Positions 36,500 to 48,340 are shown, counted from the first letter of the stretch. The stretch: 64,000 bases of DNA from Lithospermum erythrorhizon (GCA_019722365.1 JADFUC010001888.1:1-64000), one strand, 5' to 3'. The notes: a model not told the origin generated them from the letters alone. Translations and numbers: made by a program.

Positions 36500-37330
36500 G
36501 AAAGTAGCGAGCCCGCTTCTTACAAAGAAGCAATGAATAAGGATCTTGGTAAATGGCAAATTGCCATGCAATGCGAGATGGATTCTATGTACTAGCGAGT
36601 TTGGTCCTTGTTGGATTTACCAAATGGAAATTTCGCCTATTGAAAAGAGAAATAAATGGGTATTTAAGAAGAAACATGATAAAGAGGCGGAAGCGTTGAT
36701 GTTTTTATTTAGGCTTGTAGCGGTTTCAAAACAAGTTCATGGGTGGACTATGGCTGAGAAACTTACTACCGCCCGATGTAGCTATGCTTAAATCCGTCGG
36801 ATAATCTTAGCATTCTTTGCATTCGTGACTATGAAATATGGCAAATGGATGTAAAGACCGCTTTCCTGAATGGAAATTTAGAGGAAGATGTGTACATGGT
36901 ACAACCTCCAGGCTTTACATGTCCTAAAGGACCTAAGAAGGTATGCAAGTTGCAAAAGTCCATTTATGGTCTTAAGCAGGCATCCTTGATTGGAATCTAC
37001 GTTTTGATGAATCGATCAAAGAGTTTGGTTTAAATCGAAGCGAAGAAGAATCTTGTGTATACAAGAAGGTAAGTGGGAGTTATGTATCATTCATAGTCCT
37101 GTATGTCGATGACATACTTATCATTGGAAACAACGTAGAGTTACTAAACTCGAGTCAAAGAGTTAGGTATGCAAATGTTCTCAATGAAGGACCCAGAAGC
37201 GAGCTTATGATATATACTTGGAATAAAGATCAGGGATCGGAGCCGGGAGGCTGATTGGACTTTGTCGGGATACTTATGTGAATAAGATGCTTGCAAAGGT
37301 TCAGCATGAGTAATTCAAGAAGGGTAATCT
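36500..37330 (+). pseudogene. Copia reverse transcriptase
   Basis: KWVFKKKHD (about 36650-36680), DVKTAFLNGNLEEDVYMVQPPGF (36848-36913), KVCKLQKSIYGLKQAS (36940-36987) and YVDDILIIGN (about 37099-37128) are the classic copia RT blocks in order. The YVDD catalytic motif is intact. Frame changes occur between 36790 and 36845 and again after 37030. Confidence 0.92.
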
Positions 37331-37389
37331 CCCCGCATGAGACATGGAGTTGACTGACGCGGTCAGCTCTTAGTCTTTGAGATGAGCAG

Positions 37390-38056
37390 AGAATGAAGGA
37401 CATACCTTACGCTTCGGCTATAGGATCCATCATGTATGCCATGTTGTGCACTAGACCTGATGTGTCTTATGCACTAAGTGTAACCAGTAGATACCAAGCT
37501 AATCCAGGTGAAAGCCACTGGATTGCAGTGAAGTGCATCTTGAAGTATCTGAGAAGAACTAAAGATTTCTTGGCTTATATGGTGGAGATGAGGGGATTAA
37601 CGGTGGCAAGTACACACCGGCGCCCGATTTTCAAGCCAGCGAGGCGACTATCGTTCCCGGTCACAGGTATGTATTTTTTGTCTCCAGCGGTGGGCGATAT
37701 CTTGGAGGAGTTCCCAAGCAGTCTTGTTGCCGATTACACCACGGGGAATACGAATGCATCCTTGTCTACGAAGCCGCTAAAGAAGCATGTTGGATAAAGA
37801 AGTTAAAATTGGCGAACTTGGTGGCGGGTACCTAGCATTGAGGACCCGATTAGATTTGCTTTGTGGCTTGTCTGGGGCGATAGCTCAGCTAAGAGACGGC
37901 CCAGCATCCACAAATCAACACGTACTCGGAGAAAGTATCACGATTAGAGATATGCTTGATAGAGGTGATGTCAAAGTATGTAAAGTAGAAAGCGAGGAGA
38001 ATGGCCAATCTGGCCCCAGAGCCTTTACTAAACCACTAGAATCGGGCAAAGCGTGA
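37390..38056 (+). pseudogene. Copia RNase H domain
   Basis: IPYASAIGSIMYAMLCTRPDVSYALSVTSRYQANPGESHW and KCILKYLRRTKD (37402-37575) form the RT-RNase H linker. Further on, degenerate text at 37745-38050 includes a CDNSGAIAQ-like (CGLSGAIAQLRD) block at about 37860-37898. A 134-codon stretch is open, then the frame shifts at about 37790. Confidence 0.85.
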
Positions 38057-38934
38057 TGAAGCGTCACGGCGAACATAGGTCTTGGGCAGGATGTAAGGTG
38101 GTGTTAGAGTTAAGTCGGTCGGTATGTATCTATTGTGTTATGTGAACAAATATTTGAATATTATTGCTTCTTATATTTTAATATATTTGTTTGCTATGAC
38201 TACTATGTTTGAATTTACATATAATATACATGTAATTAGCATCCTCGATAGTGAAAAGGTTAAATCCACAGGATTTAGTCTATGTTTTCTAGAGGTAACA
38301 TGAGGCGGTAATTACGCCTCTTGAGAGCCTAGAAACATAGGATAGCCAAAAGGCCTTGAGTCGGAATCTGATAGTTAGGGCGACAAGCATCGTATGACTA
38401 ACATGGTGTTTTGATTAGTGATCAAGATTGATCCGTTAGCTTGCGAGGACTAGATCGATACCGTGGGGCTGCCGGTCACGGTGGCTGGGGGTATGACAGC
38501 TTAATTCATAGAAGATATGTATATACGTGTCCTATGACATTTGTTTAGAATTTTAGGTTCGTCAATTCTTGAACCCCTCACGATATATACCTATACATGT
38601 TATACAAGCTACGTACTTTGACTATGACCAAATGTACGCCTTAGAAGTTATAACGGCATATGTTGGGTCACTTGGCAGTGAGTATAGCGATAGATGTTAA
38701 TATATATTGGGAGGGATTTGTCCGTCCTTATGATATACAAAGGAGGAAGATCTGAGGCCTCTCACACGATTGCATTCTTGATTGGTTTATGGGGCGCCAT
38801 AAATGCTTGTCGATTCATACTCGAGTAAAGAAAGTTGTAGGTGTTTAAAGCCGCGAAACTTGCTATAGTTAGCCTACGAGCTGAGATCGGCGTGATAAAG
38901 GGAATTGTAAGATAATCGTCAAGGGCAAATTAAG
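38057..38934 (+). other. Copia 3' untranslated region with polypurine tract
   Basis: There is no further coding domain. AAGGGCAAATTAAG at 38920-38934 sits directly before the 3' LTR and is the likely polypurine tract for plus-strand priming. Confidence 0.55.
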
Positions 38935-39939
38935 TGTTGGAAATCAATGAGGTGGTTCATTTATTATGCCCGTTGCGACGATTGTGTAACAATTCATTTA
39001 CAGTTAGGATTAAATGTGATTATCGAACTTAGTGTTCAACTTAGTAATTTGTATATATTATTACTAATTAACAGGTTCGCGTAAATAATTTGAGAGGTTA
39101 TGGCCGATTGCTAGATCTTACTCATTAATCGTTATAATAATAGTAATTGGTGGTATTATTATTATACAGCTTACTATACGAGCCTAGAGGTCACGCACAT
39201 CTGATGACGTTGAGGAACCTCATTTCATGTATGAAATTAAAAGCTATATATAATTGAGAAATGTATTTCACAAATTACAAGAATTTCATTTATGTAGAAT
39301 ATCGATTGAGCAAATAGAATCGATTAAATAGTTATTTAGTGGTTCAAATAAATTACAGTATTAGTCGATAACTTGAAGATTATTGATATTGACTTCATTC
39401 TTATTTAATTAAGCTTAATTAAATAGTTGCATTAATCACTTATTTCGTTGAATGTGAACGAACTAATAAGAGTTAACGAGTCAACTAATACTTAACGGGT
39501 TGCTTACATGGACTCGTTTTTAACCTATTTTTATATAAGCAAACTTTAGAGAGTTTTTCATCATAAGTTTTAAAAAAAACTTTTCACGAAAACCTAGTAG
39601 CATGCAGCGAAATTCTCCCAGAAATTTTGGGGCACTACTGGTTTTGTTCATCCTTGTTTACTAGCATAGATTAGTTCTTGATTCAACCCCTCCTAGTGTG
39701 GACTAACTAGAGATATCATACGATTGATATTACAACAAGGAGCTGAAGGGAAGTCAAGTCACGTTGTGAATTTGGAAGCGTCAATGAATTTTGGTGGAAT
39801 TTACTCCATTTGCCTTGTAAAGTCCCTCTGTTCATATATTTAATTATATGTTTGTATTGAATAATGTAGTATGCACTTTAAGATCCACAGGAACTGGATT
39901 TGTATTTATACTCCTATATCCATAGTAATTCTTCTTCCA
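38935..39939 (+). mobile_element. 3' LTR of Ty1/copia element
   Basis: TGTTGGAAATCAATGAGG...CTTCTTCCA, about 1005 bp, partner of 31120-32125. It is followed by GCGA at 39940-39943, while GGTGA stands before the 5' LTR at 31115-31119. The two are the same 5 bp target site with one small difference, because the host reading frame continues correctly across them. Confidence 0.92.
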
Positions 39940-39943
39940 GCGA

Positions 39944-40690
39944 GGTGAGAGTTTAGCAGGTTTGTTGGGTATTACCGGAGGTTTATGGAGATTTCTCGTT
40001 GATTGCGACTCCGATGACCAGGTTGACCCGGGGAAGAGTTCCTTTATTTGGGATGAGGATTGTGAGAGGTGTTTAAGGAGTTGAAGGCAAGGTTGACTAC
40101 TGCGCGGTTTAGCTTTGCCGTCAGTGCGAGGGGTTTCGTGATTTCACGATTGATCTTCGCGGGGTTGGGTTGTGTGTTGATGCGAGGAATGGGGAGTAAT
40201 TTCTTATGGCTACTCGGCAGGTTGAGGAACCACGAGGAGGAACTACCCGACCCGTGATGCGGAATTGGCGGCGATTTTTTGCGTTGAAGTTGTGGGCATT
40301 ACTTGTATGGAGTTAGATGTCAGATTTTCAACGATCACAAAAGTGCAGAAGTACACACTTGACCTTGAACCTAATTTGAGGCCGGAGAGGAGGTGGATGG
40401 AGTTTATGCCGACTATGATGTGACGATTGAATACCACCCGGGGGAAGCCGAATGTAGTAGCGGATGCTGCGGTCGGAAGGGGAAAGCGAAGGAACCAAAA
40501 GCAGAGATGAAGCAGCTTGGGGTTGAGTTTGATATTGGCAGCAGCGGTGAGTTGTTGGCTTATGTGAAGGTTCGACCTATACTTTTTGACCGTATTTTGG
40601 AGTTGCAAGATATGAAAATTCTGAGAAAATGGAGTGGGAAGTAAAGGATGGGGTTAGAAAGGATTTTCACAGGTTAGCGAGGAGTGGAGC
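39944..40690 (+). pseudogene. Chromovirus RT end and RNase H domain
   Basis: This continues the pol interrupted at 31119. GEVR-like connection text is followed by FKELKARLTTARF (40069-40105), GLGCVLM (about 40164-40185), LRNHEEELPD (about 40220-40255), HYLYGV and FNDHKS (40295-40345), then DYDVTIEYHPGEA (40411-40450). These are the RNase H blocks of Ty3/gypsy elements in order, broken by frameshifts. Confidence 0.88.
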
Positions 40691-41690
40691 TCGAGGATGG
40701 ATGGCGGAATTATGTGTGCGGATTCGGATGGGTTGAAGAAAGAGATCACAGTAGCACAAAGATGTCTGGGGGACTTGAGATTGACTTTACGGTGGCCGGG
40801 AATGAAGAAAAAAGTGCGAGTTAAGTGGCTAAATGTTGATTTGTCGGCGGTGAAGGCGGAGCATAAACATCCCGCAGGATTGTTGCAGAGTCTTCCTATT
40901 CCAGAGTGGACGTGGGAAAATATTACAATGGACTTTGTATTCGGTCTTCCTAGGTCGTTGAGGCGGAATGATGGGATTTGGGTAATTGTGGATAGGCCTC
41001 GAAGTCGACTCGTTTTAGCACCTACTCGGATCTACTAATGGACGGAGAGTTAAGCGAAGATGTATGTGGATCGGATTGTGGCAGAGGCGCACACGGGGTT
41101 CAGTGTCGTCGTTCGACATGATGCGAATCGCCTCGGAGGTTACGGAGGGTTTCAGGCGTTGGGGCTAGAGTGGAGTACATCTTTCCATCCCGGGCAGAGA
41201 TGGGCAATTAGAACAATCCGGACTTTGGAGGATATGCTTCGGGCTTGTGCGAGTTTCTCTGGGAGTTGGGATGACGAGTTACCTAAGATGGGTTGCGTAT
41301 ATGGCCGGTTTCATACTAGTATCGATGGCATCATTTGAGGCGTTGTATGGGCGGAAGTGTCGGACTCCGATGCATTTGGAGCGAAGTGGTAGAGAGGAAT
41401 ATATGGTTCGAGTTAGTTGAGTTCGGTGGAGAGGATCAAGTTAATCAGAGAAAACACGAGGATAGCGCGAGACAGAGCGAGAAGAAATATCTTGTCGTCG
41501 CGGGTAGACTTGTCAACCGAAGTTGGGAGATCTAAATGTCTTAAGGATATCGCCATGAGAGGGAGTAATGCGGTTTGGGAGGAAAGGGAAGTTGGGCCCG
41601 TTATTGGACCGTTTGGGATCTTGGCGAGTGGGACTCGTAGGCTACCGTCTGGCGTTGTTCTTGCTCGGGAGTTGGACTGAATTCATAATG
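40691..41690 (+). pseudogene. Chromovirus integrase domain
   Basis: LRLTLRWPGMKKKV (about 40764-40810) belongs to the zinc-binding N-terminal region. PIPEWTWENITMDFVFGLPRS (about 40896-40955) and the WVIVDR block (40979-40996) open the catalytic core. STSFHPGQR, RTLEDMLRACASFSGSWDDELPK (41175-41290) and the ALYGRKC-like stretch (41340-41365) complete it. The His of the expected YHPQTDGQ block remains. Stops break the frame near 41035 and 41335. Confidence 0.88.
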
Positions 41691-41960
41691 TGTTCCATGT
41701 GTGGGTGCTGAGTATGTTCCACGGATGACTTCATATTCTTAGCTTCGGTACGGTGGAGCTTGAAGAGGATCTCACTTTTGAGGAGGAAACCGGTGAGGAT
41801 TAGCGATGGGAGGGAAAGGTATTAAGGAACAAAGTGGTGGCCTTGGTGAAAGTGTTGTGGAGGAATCGGCGTAGAGGCGACATGGGAGCCGGGGGCGATA
41901 TGAGGAGCGTTTTCCTTGTTGTTCGCGTAGAGTAAGTTGTTTTTATTACGTGTTTATGAC
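41691..41960 (+). pseudogene. Chromovirus C-terminal chromodomain remnant
   Basis: VFHVWVLSMF (41691-41720), VELEEDLTFEEETGE (about 41755-41800), KVLRNKVVALVKVLWRN (about 41818-41868) and a GDMRSVF ending follow in the order seen in Tekay/Del chromoviruses, where a chromodomain directs integration to heterochromatin. This assigns the element to that clade. A stop lies between the blocks. Confidence 0.7.
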
Positions 41961-42041
41961 TTTTGTGTTGTTTAAATGGCTCCTTCGTGTTGTTGAGTTT
42001 GGTAATTTCGAGGCGAAATTTTATTAGGTGGGTAGGCCCTG
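41961..42041 (+). other. Chromovirus polypurine tract region
   Basis: ATTAGGTGGGTAGGCCCTG precedes the 3' LTR at 42042 and is the likely polypurine primer region, though it is interrupted by pyrimidines. Confidence 0.5.
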
Positions 42042-44250
42042 TGATAACCCGTTTAGTATGGTATTGTATGTATTATTTGGGGTTTAGAAATTTAATTTTT
42101 GTGTTAGAGTGGTGTTGTTAAGCAAGACGAAGCCCAAGCAGAAACTAGAGAGCAGTGAGAAAGTCTTGAGATATTTTAGCGGACCCACGAGACTTTTTAT
42201 GTATCAATGGCTTTATAAATAAATCAAAGATCTTCATTTTCTTCGAGGGCGAACCAGCCATTATTTTTCCCCTCAAAATTTTCTTCCATTTTTCTTCCTC
42301 GTTTGGCGAGCTTTGATCCCCAAATTCTGGAGAGATTCCCCGAGTCATTCTCTACGTTTTGAGGTAAGAAAGTTCAAATCTTTTGGAGTATTTCTTGAGT
42401 TTGAGGATGTTGACTTTTTGGGAATTTGAGTTGACTTTGAGCTTTGATGTTTATTATGTTATAGAATTGCCATTTAAGCTTAGATTATCGTATAAGAGTT
42501 GATAATTATCGATTTATGGGGTTGAAATTGTTGAGGATTATAGTTGACTTTTGGTTGACTTTTGTTGACTTTTTCTAAATGGCTTTTAAATGATAGAAGT
42601 ATACTCTTGGACTTTATTTAGGATTGTTTTGAGGTGTAAATTGTGATTTTTGTGGTGATTAGAGAATGTTAGGAATACTTTGAGTTACGTAAGTTGAGTA
42701 GTGAATTGATTGGAGATCAGATGATTAGAAGTGTGATGATTAGTGTAATATCGAAGATGTTAGAGCCTTTGGAACGGATTATTGGAACTTGATTGATAAT
42801 AGGAAAGGTTGCGAACCCCGAGTTGGAATAAGGTAATAAGGAAAACTTTTGTTGGGTTATTTTGGGGTATCGATATGAGATTATATATATAGATAGAATG
42901 TTATATTACTAGTTGTGATATAAGTAGTAATTATAATTTTGAATATGTTTAGGCGTTGATCGCGGGAAAGGACCATTGTTGTGATTGCGCGGAGCTTCAT
43001 TTAGTTAGCCCGAGGTGAGAGTATCTATCTGGTGTTGATTAGCTATTTGATAGCCGGATATGTGTATGTGTATATATGTGATTTTGTGTTGAATTATATG
43101 TTGATTATGCGTTGTGGGTTGAGTCGTTGCGTTGTGTTTGTGGTCTTATGAGTCGTACAGGTGTTTTTGAGGAGTTGTTGAGTCGTATTAGGAAGAGTTG
43201 TATATGAGTTGATGTTGTCAGTTGAGTTGTTTGTCCGGTATCTTGCTTCGTTCCTAGTACGATTTGGTGAGTTGCCTCGTACTTAGTAACGATTCGGTGA
43301 TTGCTTCGTACCTCGTTACGATTCGGTGATAGCTTATGTCGACGGGCATAAGTTTCTCCCTGCAGGTTGAGGTTGATTATATGCGCATTAGTTGTAGAAA
43401 TCCGGACTTATATTGAGTTGTTGAGTTGATACTGTGGTTGAGTTGTTGAGTTGATACTGTTGTTGAGTCGTATGAGTTGATACAAAGGTTGAGTTGGTTG
43501 TGTTGCTAAGATGCCTAGTCGTTGAGGTTGTGGTGTCGTTGTTGTCTGGGATAGAGTAGTGTCGATTGTTGTGGATGTTGTTACAGTTTTCCTTGATATT
43601 GACGTATGTTATTGTTGATTGCCATTGTTTTAGATAATCCTGCTGAAGTAACGATTTATGACCGTATGAAATGATAATGAATTTATTAGCGACTTTATAT
43701 AAAGACCTAAGTTGAATAAAATCATATACCACCTTTGCGTCGTGTGTAATATTAATTCATTGGAGCAATATTTATAGCGTAATTGGAAGTTGATTTCATT
43801 CTTGAGATATTTATTAGTACACACATTCATGATAGGCGGCGATTTTATTACTAGGTTGGCAATTAGTCTTTGTTCTTCGAAATCGTCGAGGCTTTTTCTT
43901 CGGGTGTTTGTCTTTGTGGAGCTTAGGTGAGAAGCGGCGGAGTGGCGATTGATCTGCTTGATCTCTTCATTTTGTTTGGTTGTGCTTGTTATGCAGCCAG
44001 AGAGTTGTTATTTTGAAATACTTGTTGATGTATTGGTACTCTGGATTATGTTCTGTACTGGTGTTATTATGTGGTTAGGAATACCACGATGGATCCTTTT
44101 TCTTAAAAAGTGTTGTTTTCAGTTGCATATGATATTGTTGAGTTGTTCGCTTGGGTTTTTTCAAAAATTAGTCGTCAACGTCGATTGGTGGCTACGGTGT
44201 CGAGGATTTGGGGCCGGTGCGCCGGCGTCTGACGCAGGCGGGTCGTTACA
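42042..44250 (+). mobile_element. 3' LTR of Tekay-like chromovirus
   Basis: TGATAACCCGTTTAG...GGTCGTTACA, about 2.21 kb, pairs with 26170-28423. It is followed by CTTTA at 44251-44255, the candidate target duplication. ORFs of 66-153 codons inside it are shadows. Confidence 0.88.
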
Positions 44251-44420
44251 CTTTATGTCTTATAAATATTTATGTATATTACCGTCGTATGGAATGTGGG
44301 GTGGAAGTCTTTCCAACCGCTGGCTCATCGTCGATAGGGATAAAATGGTAAAAATTTTGTGTCTTGAAAATTTAGGCCTTATAGTTAGTTTTCTCCTTTT
44401 CCGGATGTAAACGTCTTCGA

Positions 44421-45640
44421 AAGCTCTTTTCTTTAGCGACCCCTCGTGTCATCGTGTGTATGAAAATTTAGGACTTGGAATTAATTTTCTCCTTTATGTT
44501 TTTATACTCTTCCTTCTGGGTACTGTACGGATCTTTTTCAACTACATTCATTAACCGTCTCTGTCTGTGCTGTTATATGCATACCAAAATAGTAAAATGA
44601 AATATATATTGCTCGTTACTTTTATTATTAACGGATAGATTGCTCGTTAGTTTCCTTACTAATGGATAGATTGATCGTTGGACAAAGGACAAAAGGTAAA
44701 TTTGCCCCCATCAGCGTTACATTTGTCGCCCCATTTGGTGTCGTGTATAAGCATCACTATGCGTATTATGAAATATTTTTGAAACCAAATTTAATTTTAT
44801 ATTTTTAGCATTAGTGAATAAAAAGTAATTTGTAATCAAAGCATGACACGCCCGATGAAAAATGTCGATTAATTTGAAATGGAGAGAGTATATGAAAGAA
44901 ATATTTCGTCATCTAGTTTATCAAAGATGGTTTCAATTACTTCCTCCCTTCGGATAAAATTACTTGTCATATTAGCTTTGGAAATTTGGATTTTTTACTT
45001 GTCATTATAGTATAGAAAATTATACTTTTATATCTTTCAGCGTACTTTTGACTAATTTTCTTATTAAATTATCAACCAATATATTTGTTGATTTATCATG
45101 GTAGAGGCGTAAGCGGACGAACATAAGTGCGTTCAAAGTTCGGTCCGTATTTTTTTTTTGAGCATTATGTTTGAGTCGAGGTCGATTTCTTGAACCTCGA
45201 TTTGAGGTTGAAGTTAAATCATCAATTTTTAGACTTATTATACGGCTCGGTCGGTCCGGTTCCTCGGAAGCCGGTTCACATCGATGATTTATTGGAAGGA
45301 AGGCTTTTAATATGAGGACTTGAAATTTGGGGAAAATGCTTGGGGCGAGAGGCCCTATTTGACGTCAAGCCCAGAACTAAATCGACGAATCAGTCAGGTT
45401 TGTCGAGCCCTCCGATTTCAACATTTGAGTTCGTTAACATGTCTTGAACCGAGCCAATGGGGGCCAGGAATCCGGATTTTTTAGGTTCACTCGCGTACAA
45501 TCATGAGTTAGGTATTTAAACTTAAAATATGTTTTTTTTTAATTCATATGTAAATTTCTACAATGATATGTATTAAAAACCGAGTATTATTAATTAAAGT
45601 AACCTGTTCAAGTCTATAGTAGCTTTTAAACTTCCAAAGT
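44421..45640. other. Intergenic with MITE-like pieces
   Basis: 44440-44530 repeats the end motif GAAAATTTAGGACTTGG of the foldback-like element. 44860-44891 (AATTTGAAATGGAGAGAGTA) looks like the right end of a Stowaway MITE and 44937-45090 (TACTTCCTCCCTTCGGATAAA) like the left part of another. 45100-45500 contains CGGTCGGTCCGGTTC and GAACCGAGCC, resembling hAT subterminal sequence, without clear ends. No gene. Confidence 0.45.
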
Positions 45641-45708
45641 CACCTTCTATCTCAACTAATCAACTTTCACCTTTCACCTTCTATCTCAACTAATCAACTT
45701 TCACCTTT
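45641..45708. repeat. 34 bp tandem duplication upstream of gene 3
   Basis: CACCTTCTATCTCAACTAAT begins both copies, at 45641 and 45675, and the full 34 bp unit including CAACTTTCACCTTT is identical. It lies about 270-340 bp before the ATG of the downstream gene, in its promoter or leader. The unit is CT/CA-rich. Confidence 0.95.
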
Positions 45709-45978
45709 CATCTACATTACAAGAATCTTCAAATTTACTACATAACTAGTTGCACAAGTGACAAGTACACAATGTTTCTCTTACACGAAGTTAGAATATG
45801 AGTAAAACCTCAAATACAAGCAAAGCTATAGTATTTTCTATTCATTTTCAAAGTCATACAAAACAAAGAAAAAGACAGCTAAACATCAACTAACTACGAA
45901 ACAATAAGATACCCTTATTTGAGCTTACTTTTTATCTGCTCTCTTTGCTGTTTTTGTTACATAGTTTGCAAAAGAAAC

Positions 45979-48320
45979 ATGGTTGGTATTTTCTCAAGGT
46001 TTTCTGTTGGAAAATCTGGTCATCGTCGAGCTCAAAGTGCACTTGTAAGACACCCCTTTTACCTTATTCAATATTTCATTCAACTTGATCATGATTTAAC
46101 CTTATTTTATTATCTTTAGGGTGAGATTTGACTTGTTAATATGTTGCAATATGATTTTCTTGATTTCATTTGTGGGTTTTGTTCTGTAATAGAAATGATA
46201 ATTTGCATCAATTCTTTGCTGCAGTTGAATTATCATTTCTTGAGTTGACTGTCTATAGATGATTGCTATGCACTTTATGTGTGTTTAGTTTGATCCATCA
46301 AAGGATAATGATTAAAGGCAGGATTAATTTGGTTAGTTAAATAAGTATTTTTTTTTGTGATGAAGGTTAGAACGTTACTATTGAGAAGTCAACTTGTTCG
46401 ATGTTTTCCCCTTAATTTGAAAGCTTGATGGTAGAATTGGATGACAGTGATTGTAGGGTTAATTACTGATATTTATATGTTGAATTCATATTATGAAAAA
46501 GAGTAGTCTATAATTGGGGATAGGTGAGGGACCGCATAGGCTTGGCTCTTTCCTTTGTTATCGGTATGATGTAATAAGCTGACTATTAATAAGCTGTGTT
46601 CGGACGACAGGGTGAGCGGGATGTTCTGCCACCAAATTCTGAGGTGACCAGTGGTACTAGTGTAGGAGGAATTGTGTCGACCCATGGAATCGAAATTGCT
46701 GTTGAGTTTAAACCTGTTGAGCACCCAACAGAGCCTCTTGACAATGATAGACCGATTCAATGTCCTTTGCCGGAACCTTCAATTCTGAATGTAAGTCTGA
46801 GCCTTCTAAATTTCTGTTGTGACAAAATCTTCCCGCTGATAAAATAAATTGATGAAAAGTTGTGTACTTTTATTTAGAATATCTTGGATATCCTCTTTTC
46901 CTTCTACCACAATTCTTCATAATTTCCAAATGGTTTATTACCTAGCTGTTGCTGATTTAACTACTAGTATAATTTTGAGCAAGGAAAATGAAAAAGTCAG
47001 AAGTCTTGATCATTCCATTTTGACTAGGTACTTTTCTTAGTTTGTTGACAAATGATTTATAGTCAATAAATTTGTGTAAGATCAACACGGTGCTTAGCCA
47101 TCTTTGGTTTGTCCTTGTTAAACGTATGGCACGGATGTATACATCAGTTTCATAGTTTTTTTGTTTTTGTTTTCTCCTTTCGTTCCGCTATATTCGATTT
47201 GTTTTGCATAGTGGTCACTGATATATCTTTGTGGCTTTATCAAATGGCTCTGACTAGAGAGTAGCTTTTGCCAGTGGAGCATAATATAACATCTTGGCCC
47301 AAGGGATATGTGCTCCTTAATAAGTCTCGTGATTATGGCCCAAATGGCCTTCAAATCGATGTTTGTAAAGCATAAACTACCATTTATTATGTACTGTCTT
47401 TTAGTGTAATTCCTTGGACCTATAGCTTGTTAATACCTTATAAAATATACTACGTATTTATTTTGTTCACATTTCCATAAGAGCACCTGATTTTCAAAAC
47501 CTTGCTTGTTTCCGTGGAATTATACCCTAAGTCCCTATACTTTACTAGTGTCCTGGTCCTGCTATGTGAACAACTGAATCTGCTATCTGCTTGAAGGGGC
47601 AAAAGGATTGGAATTTCTCATCAGTTTGTCATTCAACTCTTATTTTGTTTTGTCTTTAATCTGAAAATAAAATGAGTCTGCCATATGCTTCTTGGGGCTT
47701 ATTGAATATCATCATAGAGTGGACTTTCTTTATTGGTCACATATTGCAAGTGAAGCTCAATATTTCAATGAATTGGGGATCTTTATATTTAAATATTTGA
47801 CTAGCCTGTTGTAGTTATGTTCTTTCGACTATATATTCTTCTAATTTCTGCTGATATCGTATTCCAAAGGTAAATATACAAGGTATCAAAGCCTACATGT
47901 ATTGCCTTATTGATCTTGTGCGTATTAGTCTTAATCTGATCTGGTGTGTTATTTCAGTTTTCGAAACATAATTGTTACCTGCAACTAGGAGCCTTTATCC
48001 ACTGCACTATCCTTTTGAACCCTCCTCCCCACGTTTCACTCCATACTTGTGGTACTTCCATTGTCTAGTGCTATCCTCAAAGAGTAGTCTAATTTTTTTC
48101 TGCTAAACTATAGGATGGGAGGATATGGAAGGAGCGGGTATCTGCAGGTGTAGGTAGAAGAGATGATTTACAGGAAATTCAAGAAGGTGTCCTCGCTGAA
48201 GCCGAGGCAGCTGGATCAAGGCGGCCTCTACCTCGACCTCGCTCTAATCGTGGCATCTTGCCATCAGTTAGTCTTCCTGAACACAGCATCCTTAAATTGC
48301 TTGAAGAGTCGGGCATTTGA
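45979..48320 (+). CDS. Conserved small plant protein of unknown function
   Basis: Three exons, 45979-46044, 46611-46790 and 48114-48320, joined by phase-0 GT-AG introns (GTAAGA...GACAG and GTAAGT...CTATAG), encode 150 residues. The N-terminus MVGIFSRFSVGKSGHRRAQS is basic and has no signal peptide. The middle contains GIEIAVEFKPVEHPTEPLDN, then CPLPEPSILN, and exon 3 continues DGRIWKERVSAGV; the protein ends HSILKLLEESGI. I recognise this as a short protein conserved among flowering plants with no assigned biochemical role. No domain, transmembrane segment or catalytic motif is visible. Each exon ends in frame and the conserved blocks run across the junctions, which supports the model. A non-ATG extension upstream of 45979 is not credible because this is the first ATG of the frame. 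Confidence 0.85.
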
Positions 48321-48340
48321 GCTTCTCAACCTTTCGTCTT

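Larger units (their letters stand above)
24167..44420. mobile_element. Foldback-like inverted-repeat element, split by nested retrotransposons
   Basis: The left arm at 24556-24780 (including GATGCGTTGGTTTCTTTAAT) is nearly identical to the reverse complement of 25840-26057. The outer left part (24215-24300, TTTTCAAGGCACAAAATTTT) pairs with the reverse complement of 44330-44390, beyond the retrotransposon at 26170-44250. The element's own length is thus about 2.2 kb. The arms hold repeated motifs of the GGAGTGTGGGTTGGAAA kind (about 24257, 24432 and 24669). The centre is a 0.5 kb direct duplication. No transposase was seen. The structure resembles plant foldback or MULE-derived TIR elements. 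Outer ends are approximate and no target duplication was found. Confidence 0.65.

Noticed and set aside
40243..40608. 121-codon minus-strand ORF
   Set aside because: It is antisense to chromovirus RNase H; no known domain.
43949..44410. 153-codon plus-strand ORF
   Set aside because: It spans the 3' LTR end and the flanking foldback arm, so it cannot be an ancestral gene.
45919..45978. N-terminal extension of gene 3
   Set aside because: The frame would have to start at TTG; the conserved protein begins at the ATG at 45979.
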